Under the pieces are notes generated by a model. It worked only from the letters and a program-made list of their open reading frames with translations. It was not told where the DNA came from and made no database searches. The position numbers were made by a program, and so were the translations under genes. A DNA stretch of 64,000 bases. Source: Doryteuthis pealeii (lineage: Eukaryota > Mollusca > Cephalopoda > Myopsida > Loliginidae). How positions within the stretch are numbered: position 1 is the first letter of the stretch; each line of letters starts with the position of its first letter. The stretch is taken from NCBI GenBank assembly GCA_023376005.1, contig CM042181.1:24796789-24860788 (forward strand). Direction: 5' to 3'. Shown here piece by piece: positions 1 through 11,860 of the stretch.

Positions 1-276
1 GAGAGGCACTACGCCTGATATGTTCGCTGGTTGACTTTCGGTAACGATTGCGGGAGGCCCGTACACTCTGGCTACGTTGAGGCTTAGTCTTGCTCTTTTT
101 ACCATCTTGAGCACTGCTTGATGTCTGGCATGATATTGATCTCACTTGAGTCTTTGGTGTGGGGATCATCGGGATGTACAATGGTTTGTATGGTGACCAG
201 GGCACAGTGAATGAACCAGAATTGTCACCAATAGGTACACGATAAGTGTCAGGAGTCACCACAAAATATCCACTGC
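1..276 (-). CDS. Coding exon (internal, partial at left edge) of an unrecognised protein
   Basis: On the minus strand a 3' splice acceptor (pyrimidine-rich tract then CAG, with the AG at 278-277) is followed by 91 codons with no stop, reaching base 1. The exon starts with the last two bases of a split codon; the other two frames close within about ten codons. The peptide begins SGYFVVTPDTYRVP, continues with a proline/aromatic stretch (VPWSPYKPLYIPMIP) and then becomes Ser/Arg/Lys-rich (KKSKTKPQRSQSVRASRNRY), suggesting a disordered basic linker. No transmembrane segment or catalytic motif is visible. Base composition is clearly less AT-rich than everything to the right, and codon use is varied, as expected of a conserved exon. 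I do not recognise the gene. The coding strand implies the 5' part of the gene lies rightward, past the large apparent intron. Confidence 0.85.
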
Positions 277-310
277 CTGGAAAGAGAAATAAAGAACAGA
301 TTAATGATTG
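277..310 (-). other. 3' splice acceptor of the exon
   Basis: Minus-strand sequence reads a T/C-rich tract (TTCTTTATTTCTCTTTC) followed by CAG and then the open frame. This is a consensus acceptor with about 20 pyrimidine-rich bases and fixes the exon start at 276. Confidence 0.8.
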
Positions 311-3300
311 TTGAAATAAAATTCAATACAGATTTTTTTTCTAGATTTTAATTTTAAAATTTCAGAAAGTTTAACAAATACACTCATTGAACTTTTAAAT
401 TGAAAAAAAAAAAAAATTTTTTTTTTTAAGTTAAAAAAAAAAATTGATATCTTTGTACTTCAAAAAAGAAATTTGGATATATTTAAAAGTGGTATTAACA
501 CAAGATCTATATTTATATAAGAATATAGTGTTAATAGGATTTTTGTGAACAGTAGGATTTTTTCTGTTTCTTTGTTCATCCATTTGTAACTTTTGCTAAA
601 ATGAGAGTGCAGTATCTGCACACCCTGTTTAGCATCAAAACATCTAAAGCCCCCAATTTTCCATTTCAAATTTTCCTTAATTCTGTCTCCACTTTTAGTA
701 AATTCCTTTTTTTTCCCCATTTTTATAGTATTTCATAAGAGAATTGCAATAAAATATACTATAATTATTATTAAAACTAAATCTAAAATTCAAAGTTTTA
801 TTAAAGAAATTGATATTATCAACATTTAAAAAAAATTCAAATCAAGAAACAAATTATAAAATAAAAAAAAGGTAACATGACCAGACAATGAAAGAATAAA
901 ATATGGCAGTGCATAATTATATTTGAAGTAGAACTTTTCAGAAGAATTTCTTTCAGAAGAAGAAATATTCAGATTGTTAAGCATTTGAATTTGAGTAAAA
1001 GGATTCACATTCAATTGATTTATAATTATTGATTCTCAAAAATTACAAATTTAAAGAATCAACAGAAAATAACTTCAATTTCAATAATAAACATCTGAGT
1101 AAGTAAAACATTTTGTCTAAAATTTTACAAAACAGGAATTAAAGTATAATAATTGTATCAAAAAACAAATTGAATATATTAATTTAAATTGTGTTAAATA
1201 AAACAATTTATTTCAAGTTAAAATATCAATACTGTTTAAATTTGTTAAGATATCCATTGTTTAACAACATTGTAAACTGTTTGGTATTTTCTGGGGTAAG
1301 ACTTTTATGTTACTTATTAACTTCACCATTTTAAGTATAGCTGTTTTCAGCAAGGTTTTTAAAAAAAGGAGGAGAAAAAAAGGATAATTTGATGAAAGTA
1401 GTAAGCTGGCTAATATTATCAAATGCTGACCAGTGTGAAAATACTTCAACAAGATTTAAAATATGTGCTAAGCATAAAATATGGTTGATAAAACTTTCCT
1501 ATGAGTCTTTTTTACAATAAGCTGCAGAATCTGTTATAAATGCAATATCAACATGAGTTCCACCTCAGATGCAGGTCTGATTTACAGTTTGATAATTGCA
1601 TTCTATATAAGAAATGACTTCCCACAAATGTTTGCAATCACATTTAAAATGCTGTACTTACAACAATTATTTTGTCTGATGTGATACTAACAGATTAATT
1701 TGCAAGGTTGGCTTTCAAGGCAATAAACTTTGGACAGAGGAAGATAGCTAACACAATTGAGACTTAGAATAGCACTACCTTCCTTGCAATGCTTTAATAT
1801 AAATGGCCTCATTTTGTCAATTATATGTAGGGGGATGTTAGACTAAGTGCACATTTTTATAAAAATAAGATCAAGAAAGATCTCTTTAGACTTCATCAAA
1901 GTTGTGATAGTCTTCTGTTTCAATTGAGATGACTTTTTTAGAAGACATTTTTACCAAATGGGGTTTTTGATGTCAACTAAAAATGTCAACACTATGGAGA
2001 CAGAATTTACAATATAACGTTTTTCTTTTGCATAAAAAATTTCAGAAAATTGTTCACAACTTTTAGATACTGTCTTTTTTTTGTTTTTTGTTTAAAAAAA
2101 AAATCTTTTTTAAAGGAGCAGGTCCAACTTTTAAAGCTGTGGTCATTGGATGATTCCCTATATTCACTAGATTCAACTACCTTGGCAATTTGTTGCTTTT
2201 TCATACAAGTGGTTTAGATATTACAAAAAAAAAAAAAAGAAAGAAAGTATATTAATAGTCATTTATTAAAGGACTTTATCTTTTTATTTATTTATTTTTT
2301 AATGATGGGGAAGATGATACAATTATGAATCCGTGTGTGATAGTATCTAAGGAGACAGATGAGCTTCATAGTAGACATTTTGTAAAATGTTTGTAAAAAA
2401 TAATTTTTTTATTTCTAAATCGTGTGATTCTAGTCATCAGAATAGCATTTTTCTTTCATCATAAAACTTTACAAAATATTTTTTTAAAGGAAAATTCATT
2501 AGTTTTAGTTTAAATCTACATTCATTTCCTTCATAGCCACTTTCACTTTGTTTTATTATTTGTTAAACTTCTCTCCACTTCCAATTTTTACAACATTATT
2601 TATCTTTTCATTTCCATGTTAGCAATGGTCCTTGACTCTATCCGGTTTAATGAAAGTTTCTTAGTCTATTTTTAAATATTTAATTTTCAAACATTTTCCT
2701 CAGAAAATCAATGACCCAGTTTTATGTTTTTTTTGTTTGTTTTTTTTATGTAAAAACTTGTTTTTAACCGTCTTCCTCCCCTTCTCCTTGAAGGAAAAAT
2801 ATTTATTAAAACAAATTAAAAAAAAAAAAAAACAAAGCTTAGTTTGTTTATTTATAAAAATTATTAACAAAATCACAGATACAGTTATCTATTAAGTTTG
2901 GAAATAATTTTTTTTTTATAACAAAAAACAAATGATTAATTTGTTATATATTCCATTAAAAAAAAAAAAAAAAAAAATCAAAACAAAACAAAAACAAAAA
3001 ACAAAACCCACAAGATTCCATTTCAGATTCATCATTCTGTGATGATAGAAAATGATTCCCCTACATATCATTACCCAGCACTTCTTATGATCAGGGTATA
3101 TCATTTTTACCTAGGAAAATCTAATCTTTTTAGATTTAATTAATTTTTTTTTAAACTACAAATAATTATCTATATATTAATTTTTCTTATTTTGCATTTA
3201 TGTTTGAAGAAGTATTGAATTTTATCCACATGAAAAATAATTTGTTTTCATCCTCATATTTTATTTCTTATTTTTAAAATAAACTAAAATTTCCATGGAT

Positions 3301-3587
3301 ACTGATATTACATTTTGATATTATGCAAGAATGCTTGGGAGCAAAACTCTGATCCTAGGCAGCATGCACATATACTACATTCTGATCCTAAACAGGAGTG
3401 CTAATGATCCCATCACTTTTGAAAGGAACAATAAAAAGACTGCTAGCAAATTAGTCGGACAGATCACTATGCATGTAATGAGTTTAATTATAACTGGGCA
3501 CTTTAGTCTGGTACAGGCTCAGAATAGTAAACTAATCTTCATAAATATTTCAAATTTATAGCAATAATTAACATGTAAATCACCACA
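311..3587. other. AT-rich intron-like DNA, nothing recognised
   Basis: Homopolymer A and T runs (for example near 405-440, 2820 and 2955-2976) and scattered short open frames with Lys/Phe/Ile-rich composition. I see no exon, RNA gene or recognisable repeat here. Confidence 0.6.
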
Positions 3588-3660
3588 GTGTAATGGTTAA
3601 CAAGTAAGCCATATGAATTTGGTTATCTTGTGATTCTTGTGGCTTTTTGCCAAACTTTGA
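3588..3660 (+). repeat. tRNA-like SINE head remnant
   Basis: CAGTGTAATGGTTAACAAG resembles a pol III A box as found in the other tRNA-headed elements of this window. The expected B box about 40 bases later (TTGTGATTCTTG) is strongly decayed. Called mainly by similarity to the clearer copies at 43345, 47600 and 60360. Confidence 0.35.
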
Positions 3661-4283
3661 AAATACTTATGATAATAAAAGTTGATCAAGATAAAATCCG
3701 TTTAATAAACTTGGATTGTTAATTGATCTTTTTCAAAGAAATAACAACTAAAACAAATAAGAAGAGGTAGGAGGAAGAGTGTCAGTTAAGGAATTAAGTG
3801 AGGAAAAGAGGGTAGTAGGAGGAGGAACAGTGAAAGAGAAAAGTAGATTCATAGCTAATGGAATGAAAGAATGAAAACAGTGGGGAGTGAATTAAAAAAA
3901 AAACATAAACAAAACAGAAATTGAATTGTAAAGAGATAAAAAGTATGATGAGGGGGAAAAACAAATAATTATTGCATTGACACTAAATTACTTTAAAGAG
4001 GTGTCTGGCAATTGACTTGGTAAACGCTCATAAAGGTCATTAATCATCTTAACTACAGCAACCTTGAGCACCTTTTTGATCTCCATGTTTCTAACACACG
4101 TGGGCATGCCTACAAAGTCAGAAAACAGAATAGCTCACATGACTTTCAGAAACATTTTTTCACACTCAGAATTGCCGAGGCATCGAATAAGCTGCCTGTG
4201 TCCGTTGTAGGCTGCCAAAAAACTGCATCTTTCAAAGCCTCCATGCTTCCTGTAGTCCGCCAACACTATACCTGATACTCCCA

Positions 4284-4314
4284 TCCACACACATATGCAC
4301 ACACACGCACACAT

Positions 4315-4361
<47 letters not shown>
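4284..4361. repeat. (CA)n then (TA)n compound microsatellite
   Basis: Imperfect CA dinucleotides pass directly into about 18 uninterrupted AT units at 4325-4361. Confidence 0.9.
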
Positions 4362-4364
<3 letters not shown>

Positions 4365-4570
4365 ACTGTAGGGTATTCATGTTCCTGACACTAATAGATT
4401 ATTATGTGTACTAGACATGAGACTTTGATGAGTTGTGGTGCACCTGAGCACTCTACGCATACATGTATATCATTACTGTACATTATTCATGTTCCTGACA
4501 GTAATACATTATTCTATATACTAGACATGAGACTTTGATGAGTTGTAGTTCACTTGAGCACTGTACACAA
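4362..4570 (+). repeat. Two-copy tandem repeat, 110-bp unit
   Basis: ATTACTGTA begins at 4362 and again at 4472. Both units contain TTCATGTTCCTGACA and ACTAGACATGAGACTTTGA, and end near GAGCACT. The copies differ at several sites, so the duplication is not very young. Confidence 0.85.
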
Positions 4571-4919
4571 TAAATTTCACTATCACTATCCCAAGATGGC
4601 AGTGTTATCCCTAAATAAATCAAAAGTATAATCTACCAAATAAGTAAGAAAAAATTGCCTAAATATAGTAGCAATGGTAATAGCAGCCTTACCTGATATT
4701 ACCCCTATCCCAACACACACTAAACAAAATACAGCAAAGTCTTTAAAATTTCTCACAAATATGGCCAGCATTATCCTACAAAACAACAATCACCTTGTAC
4801 TTTGCTCCTAAAATAACCAATGTTATGGTGCCATAACAATTATATTATCCAATTTTACAGAAGCATCACGCCCAACCCAAAAGTGTCATCCAAAAATATC
4901 ACAATAAATAAAAAATAAA
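4571..4919. other. Non-coding, nothing recognised
   Basis: AT-rich sequence without recognisable genes or repeats, apart from A-rich lead-in to the following 11-mer array. Confidence 0.5.
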
Positions 4920-4962
4920 ATGAAAATAAAATGAAAATAAAATGAAAATAAAATGAAAATAT
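4920..4962 (+). repeat. Short tandem array, 11-bp unit
   Basis: About four consecutive ATGAAAATAAA units. Confidence 0.9.
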
Positions 4963-6164
4963 AACTGTTATTCTAAAATAGCAACTATAAATGAAAATGT
5001 CATTCTAAAAATAGCCAGAATTTATGTTATTCTAAAAATAATTGTATTCCTTAAAACGAACAAAAAACATTTATGAGGCACAAAGCTAAATGTGATAAGA
5101 AATGAATGTAAAAAGACTGTAGCTCCAAATCTTAAGTAGAAGAGTAAATTCTTGCTTTTTCCTGGTCTCAAAAATACAATGAATCAATGAAAAATACCTA
5201 ATTATCTCCCCTACCAAGTAGGATCAACAGAGAAGAAACAAGTGCTTTATTATTGTTACCTTAAAAGAAGAAATAATAACACCAACACTACCAGTAGTAA
5301 AAAATATTAAAACCTGCAAAATGTGTTGGTTTTATTGTAAAAACATTTTGTTAAATGTTTAAGTTAACATAAAATAGACAAAAATATCAATGTAGGGTTT
5401 AAGGCCCAGACAGGCTTGAACAGATTTGAGTAGTACCTCTACTATCAAAGAATCTACAAACACACACACTTTTGTATCTAGCATTTTTCAGAGCAATTTT
5501 CATAATTTGATGTGATACAAAATGTTATTCAGAATTAAATTCTTTACAAGGTATCATAAATTTTATCAGAATCAGTTGAGTTTTACAAAATATAATACAA
5601 AATTAAAATCATTGCTTTATGCAAATGTTTGACTCACTAATATGAGTAATCCTCATGGCAACACACTACCAATAATAATAATAATAAAACTCCTATTTCT
5701 ACTGTTTATTCAGTATTAGTTTTGTAAAAGAAGTTTAAAAAATCAGCCTTCATTTCTTTATTTGCAGACTTTTTTGTCTTAAACACATTTGACATTTTTC
5801 ATTTCTCCCATTTTAATCTCATCTTCTCTTTTTCACAACAGCCATTCTTTATGGTTTTGAGTAACCAATACAGATCAGAAATAAAATATAAACCTCTGAT
5901 GAGGCTCAAAGGGGATTATTCTTTATTTTCCATCTACACTGCTTAAAAGTGAACATAAAAAGATGATCTGAGAATTGTGATAAAAAACAACTGAAATTTA
6001 CATACAAAAAAAGAAAGAAAAGAAATTGCCAATACTTTGTTTAAGAAATTTAAAAAATAGATTTAAAAAAATAAAGAAATATAAGAAAGAAATAGGATAA
6101 CACATTTAGCAATATTTTTAAAACCTTTTTCTCATAGCTTCTAAAAGTGTGGGTGTGCTGAGAA
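4963..6164. other. Non-coding, nothing recognised
   Basis: AT-rich with a short (AAT)n at about 5671-5687. No exon-like or transposon-like structure seen. Confidence 0.5.
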
Positions 6165-6400
6165 TAAATTCAATGAACTGAAATCTAATGCCTTTGAGAA
6201 AGGATTGAACCCACAACCCCCAAATTAACTATGGGCAGTTGGAGCCCTTTTATCTTGGGTGTTTGATAATAGATCAGGTCATGACTATGCTTCTTATTGA
6301 TGGTACCAGTGTAACCCAGTACAACCTGTTGTTTGATAAAGTCAAATTATCCCCATGACACCCCAATAACAGGTCACATGATCTAGACCAACAAAGAGTA
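6165..6400 (-). repeat. Probable tRNA-derived SINE, decayed
   Basis: Minus strand carries GGTTGTGGGTTCAATCCTTT, a near-perfect pol III B box. The less AT-rich sequence that follows on the plus strand to about 6400 is probably the SINE flank or body. The A box is not clear, so the family is uncertain. Confidence 0.35.
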
Positions 6401-6956
6401 ATATATTCTTAACTAGAAATGAAGCAAAAATAAAATATGCATCCTTTTAATCTAATAACAACTGTATATAATTCTATAAGTAAATATTTAAGCTTAATTT
6501 GAAAAGCTTAAAACAGAAAAATAATCCCATAACTTACCAGAGTTTCAATAAAATTTAACAAAAAGTGACCAGAGTTAAATAAATAAAAAATAGTTCAATA
6601 AGAGATGAACAGAGGTGAATAGAAATAGGCAGAAGTCTAATGTACCCTTGGGTGGTTGTCCATTGACAGTCAAAGTAAATCCATACAGACATAGGAAGAG
6701 AGTCTGAAAAATTAAATTTTGCAAAAAGGAAGAGATGAGTTTTGGTGAGTGGGGAAGAAGCCGAACCCTGGGGACAGGGAAGAGCATCAGTCTCGGTGGC
6801 TGGGTTTGGCTTGACACTTCAGACTCATCTCTACTGAAAATGCATCAATCCTTGCCCCCTCCCCCCCATCGCCTCCAATAAATGCTTTATCCCTTTACAA
6901 AAAGGAAATGATAATTGAAGATGCCAGTAGATTATAAAAACTTATGAGATAAATAT

Positions 6957-7135
6957 ATGAAAAGAAGGGGAGGGGGGAAGAAAAAGAAGGTTGGGATGAT
7001 GAGAAGGCGAGAGATACATAGAGGGGAGAAAAGGGAAAGAAAAATTAGAGAGGGGGATACAAAAGAAGGAAAAGAGAGTGATATAAAGAGAGTATGTGTA
7101 TTAGAAAAGGAGAAAGAAAGAGACAAAAAGACATA
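6957..7135 (+). repeat. Polypurine tract, about 180 bp
   Basis: Nearly all A and G on the plus strand with irregular GAGA, GGGG and GAAAG blocks; few pyrimidine interruptions. Open frames on the minus strand here are Ser/Leu/Phe-rich artefacts of this composition. Confidence 0.8.
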
Positions 7136-7269
7136 AATAAATTTTCAATTACAAAAAAAATAAATCAGTTTCTTCATATTTACATTATATTTTTTAAAAT
7201 GTAAATCTTTGCAAGATTTTTGTTAGTATAATATTATTAAAATGATTTAACTTAGCAAATAAATCAAAA

Positions 7270-7271
<2 letters not shown>

Positions 7272-7324
<53 letters not shown>
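7272..7324 (+). repeat. (GT)n microsatellite
   Basis: About 26 uninterrupted GT units followed by a G-rich stretch. Confidence 0.95.
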
Positions 7325-7325
<1 letters not shown>

Positions 7326-7602
7326 AGGGTGGGGGCTATATTCATGCTCACCTAAGGGAGATAAATTAAATGTTAATTATAGAATACTTATTTGCAATTA
7401 TATTCTATAAAGAAGCAACTTTAGTTTGATCTTTATGGCCACCAAAGGCGGCTTTTAAGAAATTAAAATTAAATCCCCTTTTCTTCATAATGAGATCATT
7501 TGAAGTAAGAAATCAATAAATTAAAATATTTGCAAAAAAAGAATAAGCTTTCTTTAAGCATCATAAAATTGAATTATTTTTAATAACAATTATAAGTTTG
7601 AG

Positions 7603-7603
<1 letters not shown>

Positions 7604-7652
<49 letters not shown>

Positions 7653-7667
7653 AGAGAGAGGGGGGGA
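7604..7667 (+). repeat. (TA)n-(GA)n-(G)n compound microsatellite
   Basis: About 23 TA units, then five AG units, then seven G residues. Confidence 0.95.
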
Positions 7668-7860
7668 CATGAATGTCTAGAAATTTTAATTTAAAAAATG
7701 TTTTCAAGCTATTACCAAAAATCAGGGAATAGCTTCTTTTTTTTTTTTTTTTAACCCAAAAAACTTATATATCCCCCCCTCCCAAAAAAAGAAGTTTTTA
7801 TCAATTCAGAATGAGGGAGAATGACCTTTGGTCATTTGAAGAAAAAAAATCTGGTCTCTA

Positions 7861-8053
7861 ACTTTTAAGAAAATAACTTAAATATTCTACAAACTTTTTG
7901 GGGGTATTTATTTTTTATTTTTTATGTATTCTTCAGTATTTGATCTTTCTAGAAGTGTATTCTAGAAAGATCAAATACTGAAGAATACATAAAAAATAAA
8001 AAATAAATACCCCCAAAAAGTTTGTAGAATATTTAAGTTATTATCTTAAAAGT
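7861..8053. repeat. Long near-perfect palindrome, 94-bp arms
   Basis: Bases 7861-7954 pair with 7960-8053 around a five-base loop (7955-7959). I matched the arms base by base and found one mismatch (7871/8043). No protein frame or target-site duplication is evident. Such a structure can extrude as a cruciform or fold as a hairpin in RNA. Confidence 0.95.
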
Positions 8054-8407
8054 CCAAAAATAATTTTGGTAGCATGAAAAAGGATTTTCTCTGATTCAAT
8101 TGGCCTATCTTTATTCGCTTAAAAATTTAATAGTGAATTTTAAACATCTGGAAGGTGCTATGTTGAACTTGATATTAAAATCACAGAATAAGCTTTATTT
8201 ACTCTCTCTAAAAATGTAAATTATAAATTGCACTATTTTGTGCACATATTTTCCGAGATTGTTATATATTTAAAAAATTATTACTAACGATAGTTTTTTT
8301 CTAAAAGGACAAGTTATTCTGCCCCACCCCCTGTCAAAATAACAATATTTTTAGTATAGGATCTGAACAACTCTACAATGTGTGTACTTTTAGCTACACA
8401 GTTGTAG

Positions 8408-8651
8408 GGAATTCGGACCATATGACCTTTAGGCACCCCTTTGATCTCGATTAAGAAAGGACATGTTTTTCATTTACACCATCAATATCCGGTTATTTTA
8501 AAAGACGATTTTTAGATTATTTTTTTTTTAATTATAAAAGTAACCCCTAACCCTAACAAACAACTGGATATTAATGGTGTAAATGAAAAACATGTCCTTT
8601 CTTAATCGAGATCAAAAAGGGGTGCCTAAAGGTAATATGGTCTGGGAATTC
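8408..8651. repeat. Inverted-repeat (foldback/MITE-like) element
   Basis: Arms 8408-8494 and 8562-8651 are imperfect reverse complements. Shared core includes GAAAGGACATGTTTTTCATT and the left end GGAATTC. The 67-base spacer holds a T-run and a short telomere-like AACCCCTAACCCTAAC. Size and long terminal arms fit a non-autonomous foldback element. Confidence 0.85.
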
Positions 8652-8654
8652 TTT

Positions 8655-9195
8655 TACACATATAGGCTTCCATAACTTTGCCTTACTACTGTTTTTTTAC
8701 AAGAGTTATCTTCCTTGTGCACACACACGTATATTAAGACATTCCCAAGTTTATTATAAAGCTTTATGTTTACTAAGATGAAAAGAAGACCAATGAGAGA
8801 GAAGATATGAAAAAGAAAAATGTGAAAAGAGAATATAAGAATCTATAAAATAAAAAAAAGAAAAGAAATGTTGATAATTCACTGGCCCATTTTGTTGAAG
8901 CAGAGGAAAGTGATTTAAAAAAAAAAAAAACACTGCCACATCTCTTTGATGTGCATGGCCTCATTTTTTTTTCCTGTTTTAATTTAAGATATCATTTGAT
9001 TTCTGCAGCCCATTTAAATAGAAAGAAAAATTAAGTCCCTTCTGTCCCCCAAGTAGTGAAAAGCAGAGATTCATTTTGTTTCTCTTTCTCACTTTCATTT
9101 AAATATTTTCTTCAAACAGAAACTTTTTTCATTTCCAATTTGAAAATATTATGCATCCTTTTGACATAATTGACTAATTACTGTTTTGTGGGGTG
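8655..9195. other. Non-coding, nothing recognised
   Basis: AT-rich sequence with homopolymer runs; minus-strand Phe-rich frames are composition artefacts. Confidence 0.5.
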
Positions 9196-9248
<53 letters not shown>

Positions 9249-9919
9249 AAGGAAAATCAAGAGAAAACATATGGGTGGGTGGGGTTATATATAGAGACAT
9301 GAAATAAGAAAGGATAGAGATAGAGAAATGAAGAAGGAAGAAAGATAGAGATGAAGGAGAGAGAGAAATAAAAATGACAGAATGAAAGGGAGACTGAAAG
9401 AAAGAGAGGAGAGAGAGAGAATGGGAGAACAGAGAGAGAAGTAAGAGCAAGGAAAGAGAAAAACAAAAAAGAAAAGAATGAATGGATGAAGGAAAGAGCG
9501 AGAAAAGAATTGAAAGAATGAATGAGAGAAAGAGAGAGGGGAATGAATGAAGGAGAGCGAGAAAGAAATGAATGAAGGAGAGAAAGAAAGAAATGAATGA
9601 AAGAGAGATGAGAGAGAGATGAGAGAAAGAAAGAAATGAATGAAGAAAAGAGAGAGAAAGAAAGAAATGAATGAAGAAAAGAGAGAGAAAGAAAGAAATG
9701 AATGAAGAAAAGAGAAGAGAAGAAGAAATGAATGAAGAAAGAGAAAGAAAGAAAGAAATGAATGAAGAAAAAAGAAAGAAAGAAAGAAATGAATGAAGAG
9801 AAAGAAAGAAAGAAATGAATGAAGAAAAGAGAAAGAAAGAAAGAAATGAATAAAGAGAAAGAAAGAAAGAAAGAAATGAATGAATGAATGAATGAATGAA
9901 TGAGAGAAAGAAAGAAATG

Positions 9920-9959
<40 letters not shown>

Positions 9960-10245
9960 GAAGGAAGGAGAGAGAGTGATGAAGGAAAGAGAGAAATGGA
10001 GAGAGACAAAAATGAAAAGAAAGTGAGAGAAAGAGAAATGAGAGGGGAGTGAGAGAATGAAAGAAAGAGAAATGAAGAAAAGAAATGGACGAGAGAGAGA
10101 AAAAGACAAATGAAATGTAGGAAAGAGTGAGAGAGAAAAGAATGAAAGGGAGAGAAAAGAAGGAAGGGGAGAGAGAAATAAAAATGATAGAATGATAGAG
10201 ATAGAGAAAAAGAAATGAAGGAGAGAGAGAAATGAGAGAGAGTAT
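9196..10245 (+). repeat. 1.05-kb polypurine tract, (GA)n/(GAAT)n/(GAAA)n
   Basis: Over about 1,050 bases the plus strand is almost wholly purine, the main regular exception being T in GAATGAAT units. It opens and partly closes with pure (GA)n and is filled with GAAAGAAAGAAATGAATGAA-type units. The 359-, 274- and 250-codon minus-strand frames across it encode only Ser/Leu/Phe/His repeats and are artefacts of the composition. Confidence 0.95.
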
Positions 10246-11043
10246 TTCCAAATCCAATTATTCTTGATAGTTAACTATAAAAATACTAATTCTTCATCAT
10301 AAACTGATGTGACAATGTGATCACCACAGGGTCAGATAATGAAGTTGAACCGAGAAGATTAAAAGAAAAAGAGAAATACTTTTTTTTTGTATTCAATGTT
10401 TAGTTGTAATAACTAAATAAGTGGAATTTTATACAGTAAAAATTTCAGAATTTACTGTGATAAACTTATTAATTCCCCATTGAAGATATATTTCATCAAC
10501 ATGTTGCTTGAAAAAAATCCAAAACAGTCATCATCATCATCATTATCATGAGATGATGATTCTGTAGGCATGGTTTTAGATTGAAAACATCACAGTATTA
10601 CCTTATATACCACCAGATTGTTAGTTTCACAGCACAATGCAGTCTCATGTCATTTTTTTGTTGTATTTGCAATTTTCCAATCAACATAATGAAATGCTAA
10701 GATTTGAATTAACTGACTAGATGATAACAGCTAGACACTGAAACTGAATATAATTTCTTTTCTTCTTTTTGTTTTTTAACTGATAACCCATGTGTTGTGG
10801 CACTGATATCCTTCAATTTACAATCTCAATCCACTGTTAATGACACAGGTGAGTAATTTTAATGAGAAAAATGATATTCAACATCCATATTGCATATCCC
10901 ATTTCTTTGTGATGTGATCACAATTTTGTGGTGTTTCCTATTGTAATCTGAACTTTCCTACAAATCAGTAGCAGATTAGATTTCATACGCATGCCACAAA
11001 AATGAAAAGAAAGGCCAACAAATAGGGAAGTGTGAGGTAACAT
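10246..11043. other. Mostly unremarkable; possible retroelement 3' scrap at 10545-10610
   Basis: Segment 10545-10610 (GATGATGATTCTG, GGCATGGTTT, ACCACCAGA in this order) resembles 18528-18625, which lies just beyond the PD-(D/E)XK retroelement pseudogene on the minus strand. It may be a 3' remnant of the same family. Nothing else recognised. Confidence 0.3.
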
Positions 11044-11571
11044 AACGGTTATCAGTACATATAATTGGATTAACCTAAAGTATCAATCAATACCCTTGTA
11101 TTCTGAAAATCACCAGAAATCTCTCATCACTGGTATGCCATGATAATTAATACAGAAATAAGTGGGTAAGTGAATAACGGTTATCAGTACATATAATTGG
11201 ATTAACCTAAAGTATCAATCAATACCCTTGTATTCTGAAAATCACCAGAAATCCCTCATCACTGGTATGCCATGATAATTAATACAGAAATAAGTGGGTA
11301 AGTGAATAACGGTTATCAGTACATATAATTGGATTAACCTAAAGTATCAATCAATACCCTTGTATTCTGAAAATCACCAGAAATCTCTCATCACTGGTAT
11401 GCCATGATAATGAATACAGAAATAAGTGGGTAAGTGAATAACGGTTATCAGTACATATAATTGGATTAACCTAAAGTATCAATCAATACCCTTGTATTCT
11501 GAAAATCACCAGAAATCTCTCATCACTGGTATGCCATGATAATTAATACAGAAATAAGTGGGTAAGTGAAT
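11044..11571 (+). repeat. Four-copy tandem repeat, exact 132-bp period
   Basis: AACGGTTATCAGTACATA starts at 11044, 11176, 11308 and 11440, each exactly 132 bases apart, and the last unit ends at 11571. Only isolated differences were seen (for example CTCTC versus CCCTC and AATTAAT versus AATGAAT). The near identity indicates recent expansion. No coding frame spans a unit. Confidence 0.97.
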
Positions 11572-11641
11572 ACTTGGGAATATCACTATTTGGCATGTAG
11601 TAGTAACAGTAAATAGCTGCTTCAGTCATTGGTATGAGACC

Positions 11642-11688
<47 letters not shown>

Positions 11689-11689
11689 A
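11642..11689 (+). repeat. (AT)n-(AC)n compound microsatellite
   Basis: About 12 AT units followed by about 11 AC units. Confidence 0.95.
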
Positions 11690-11797
11690 AGTTGCATGTT
11701 CTTATATAGGCACCAACACAACTCTATACAAGGCATTGTAGATTTTGTAAATACAAAAATGAAAATAAGCACCATTGACTTGATGTATCCTACCTTA

Positions 11798-11860
11798 GAT
11801 ATACATGCTCTGTCAATGATATTGAACACTCTTTAATTATAGATATAGCAAACTATATTA
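11798..11860 (+). repeat. Dispersed repeat shared with 63550-63606
   Basis: Shares ACATGCTCTRTCAATGATAT and TATAGATATARCAAA with the copy at 63550, in the same order and orientation. Both lie close to (TA)n arrays. Confidence 0.6.

Noticed and set aside
6575..6817. 80-codon minus-strand frame in slightly GC-richer DNA
   Set aside because: No recognisable domain and no splice sites that fit; could not be supported as an exon.
8542..8557. Interstitial telomere array
   Set aside because: Only about two telomere-like units; too short to call an array.
9178..10257. 359-codon minus-strand frame (and 250/274-codon overlapping frames)
   Set aside because: Translates only to Ser/Leu/Phe/His low-complexity from a polypurine tract; three overlapping frames are open at once, a composition effect.
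10840..10862. Strong plus-strand splice donor CAG/GTGAGT at 10848
   Set aside because: No acceptor precedes the short open stretch; the nearby T-rich tract lacks an AG before it.
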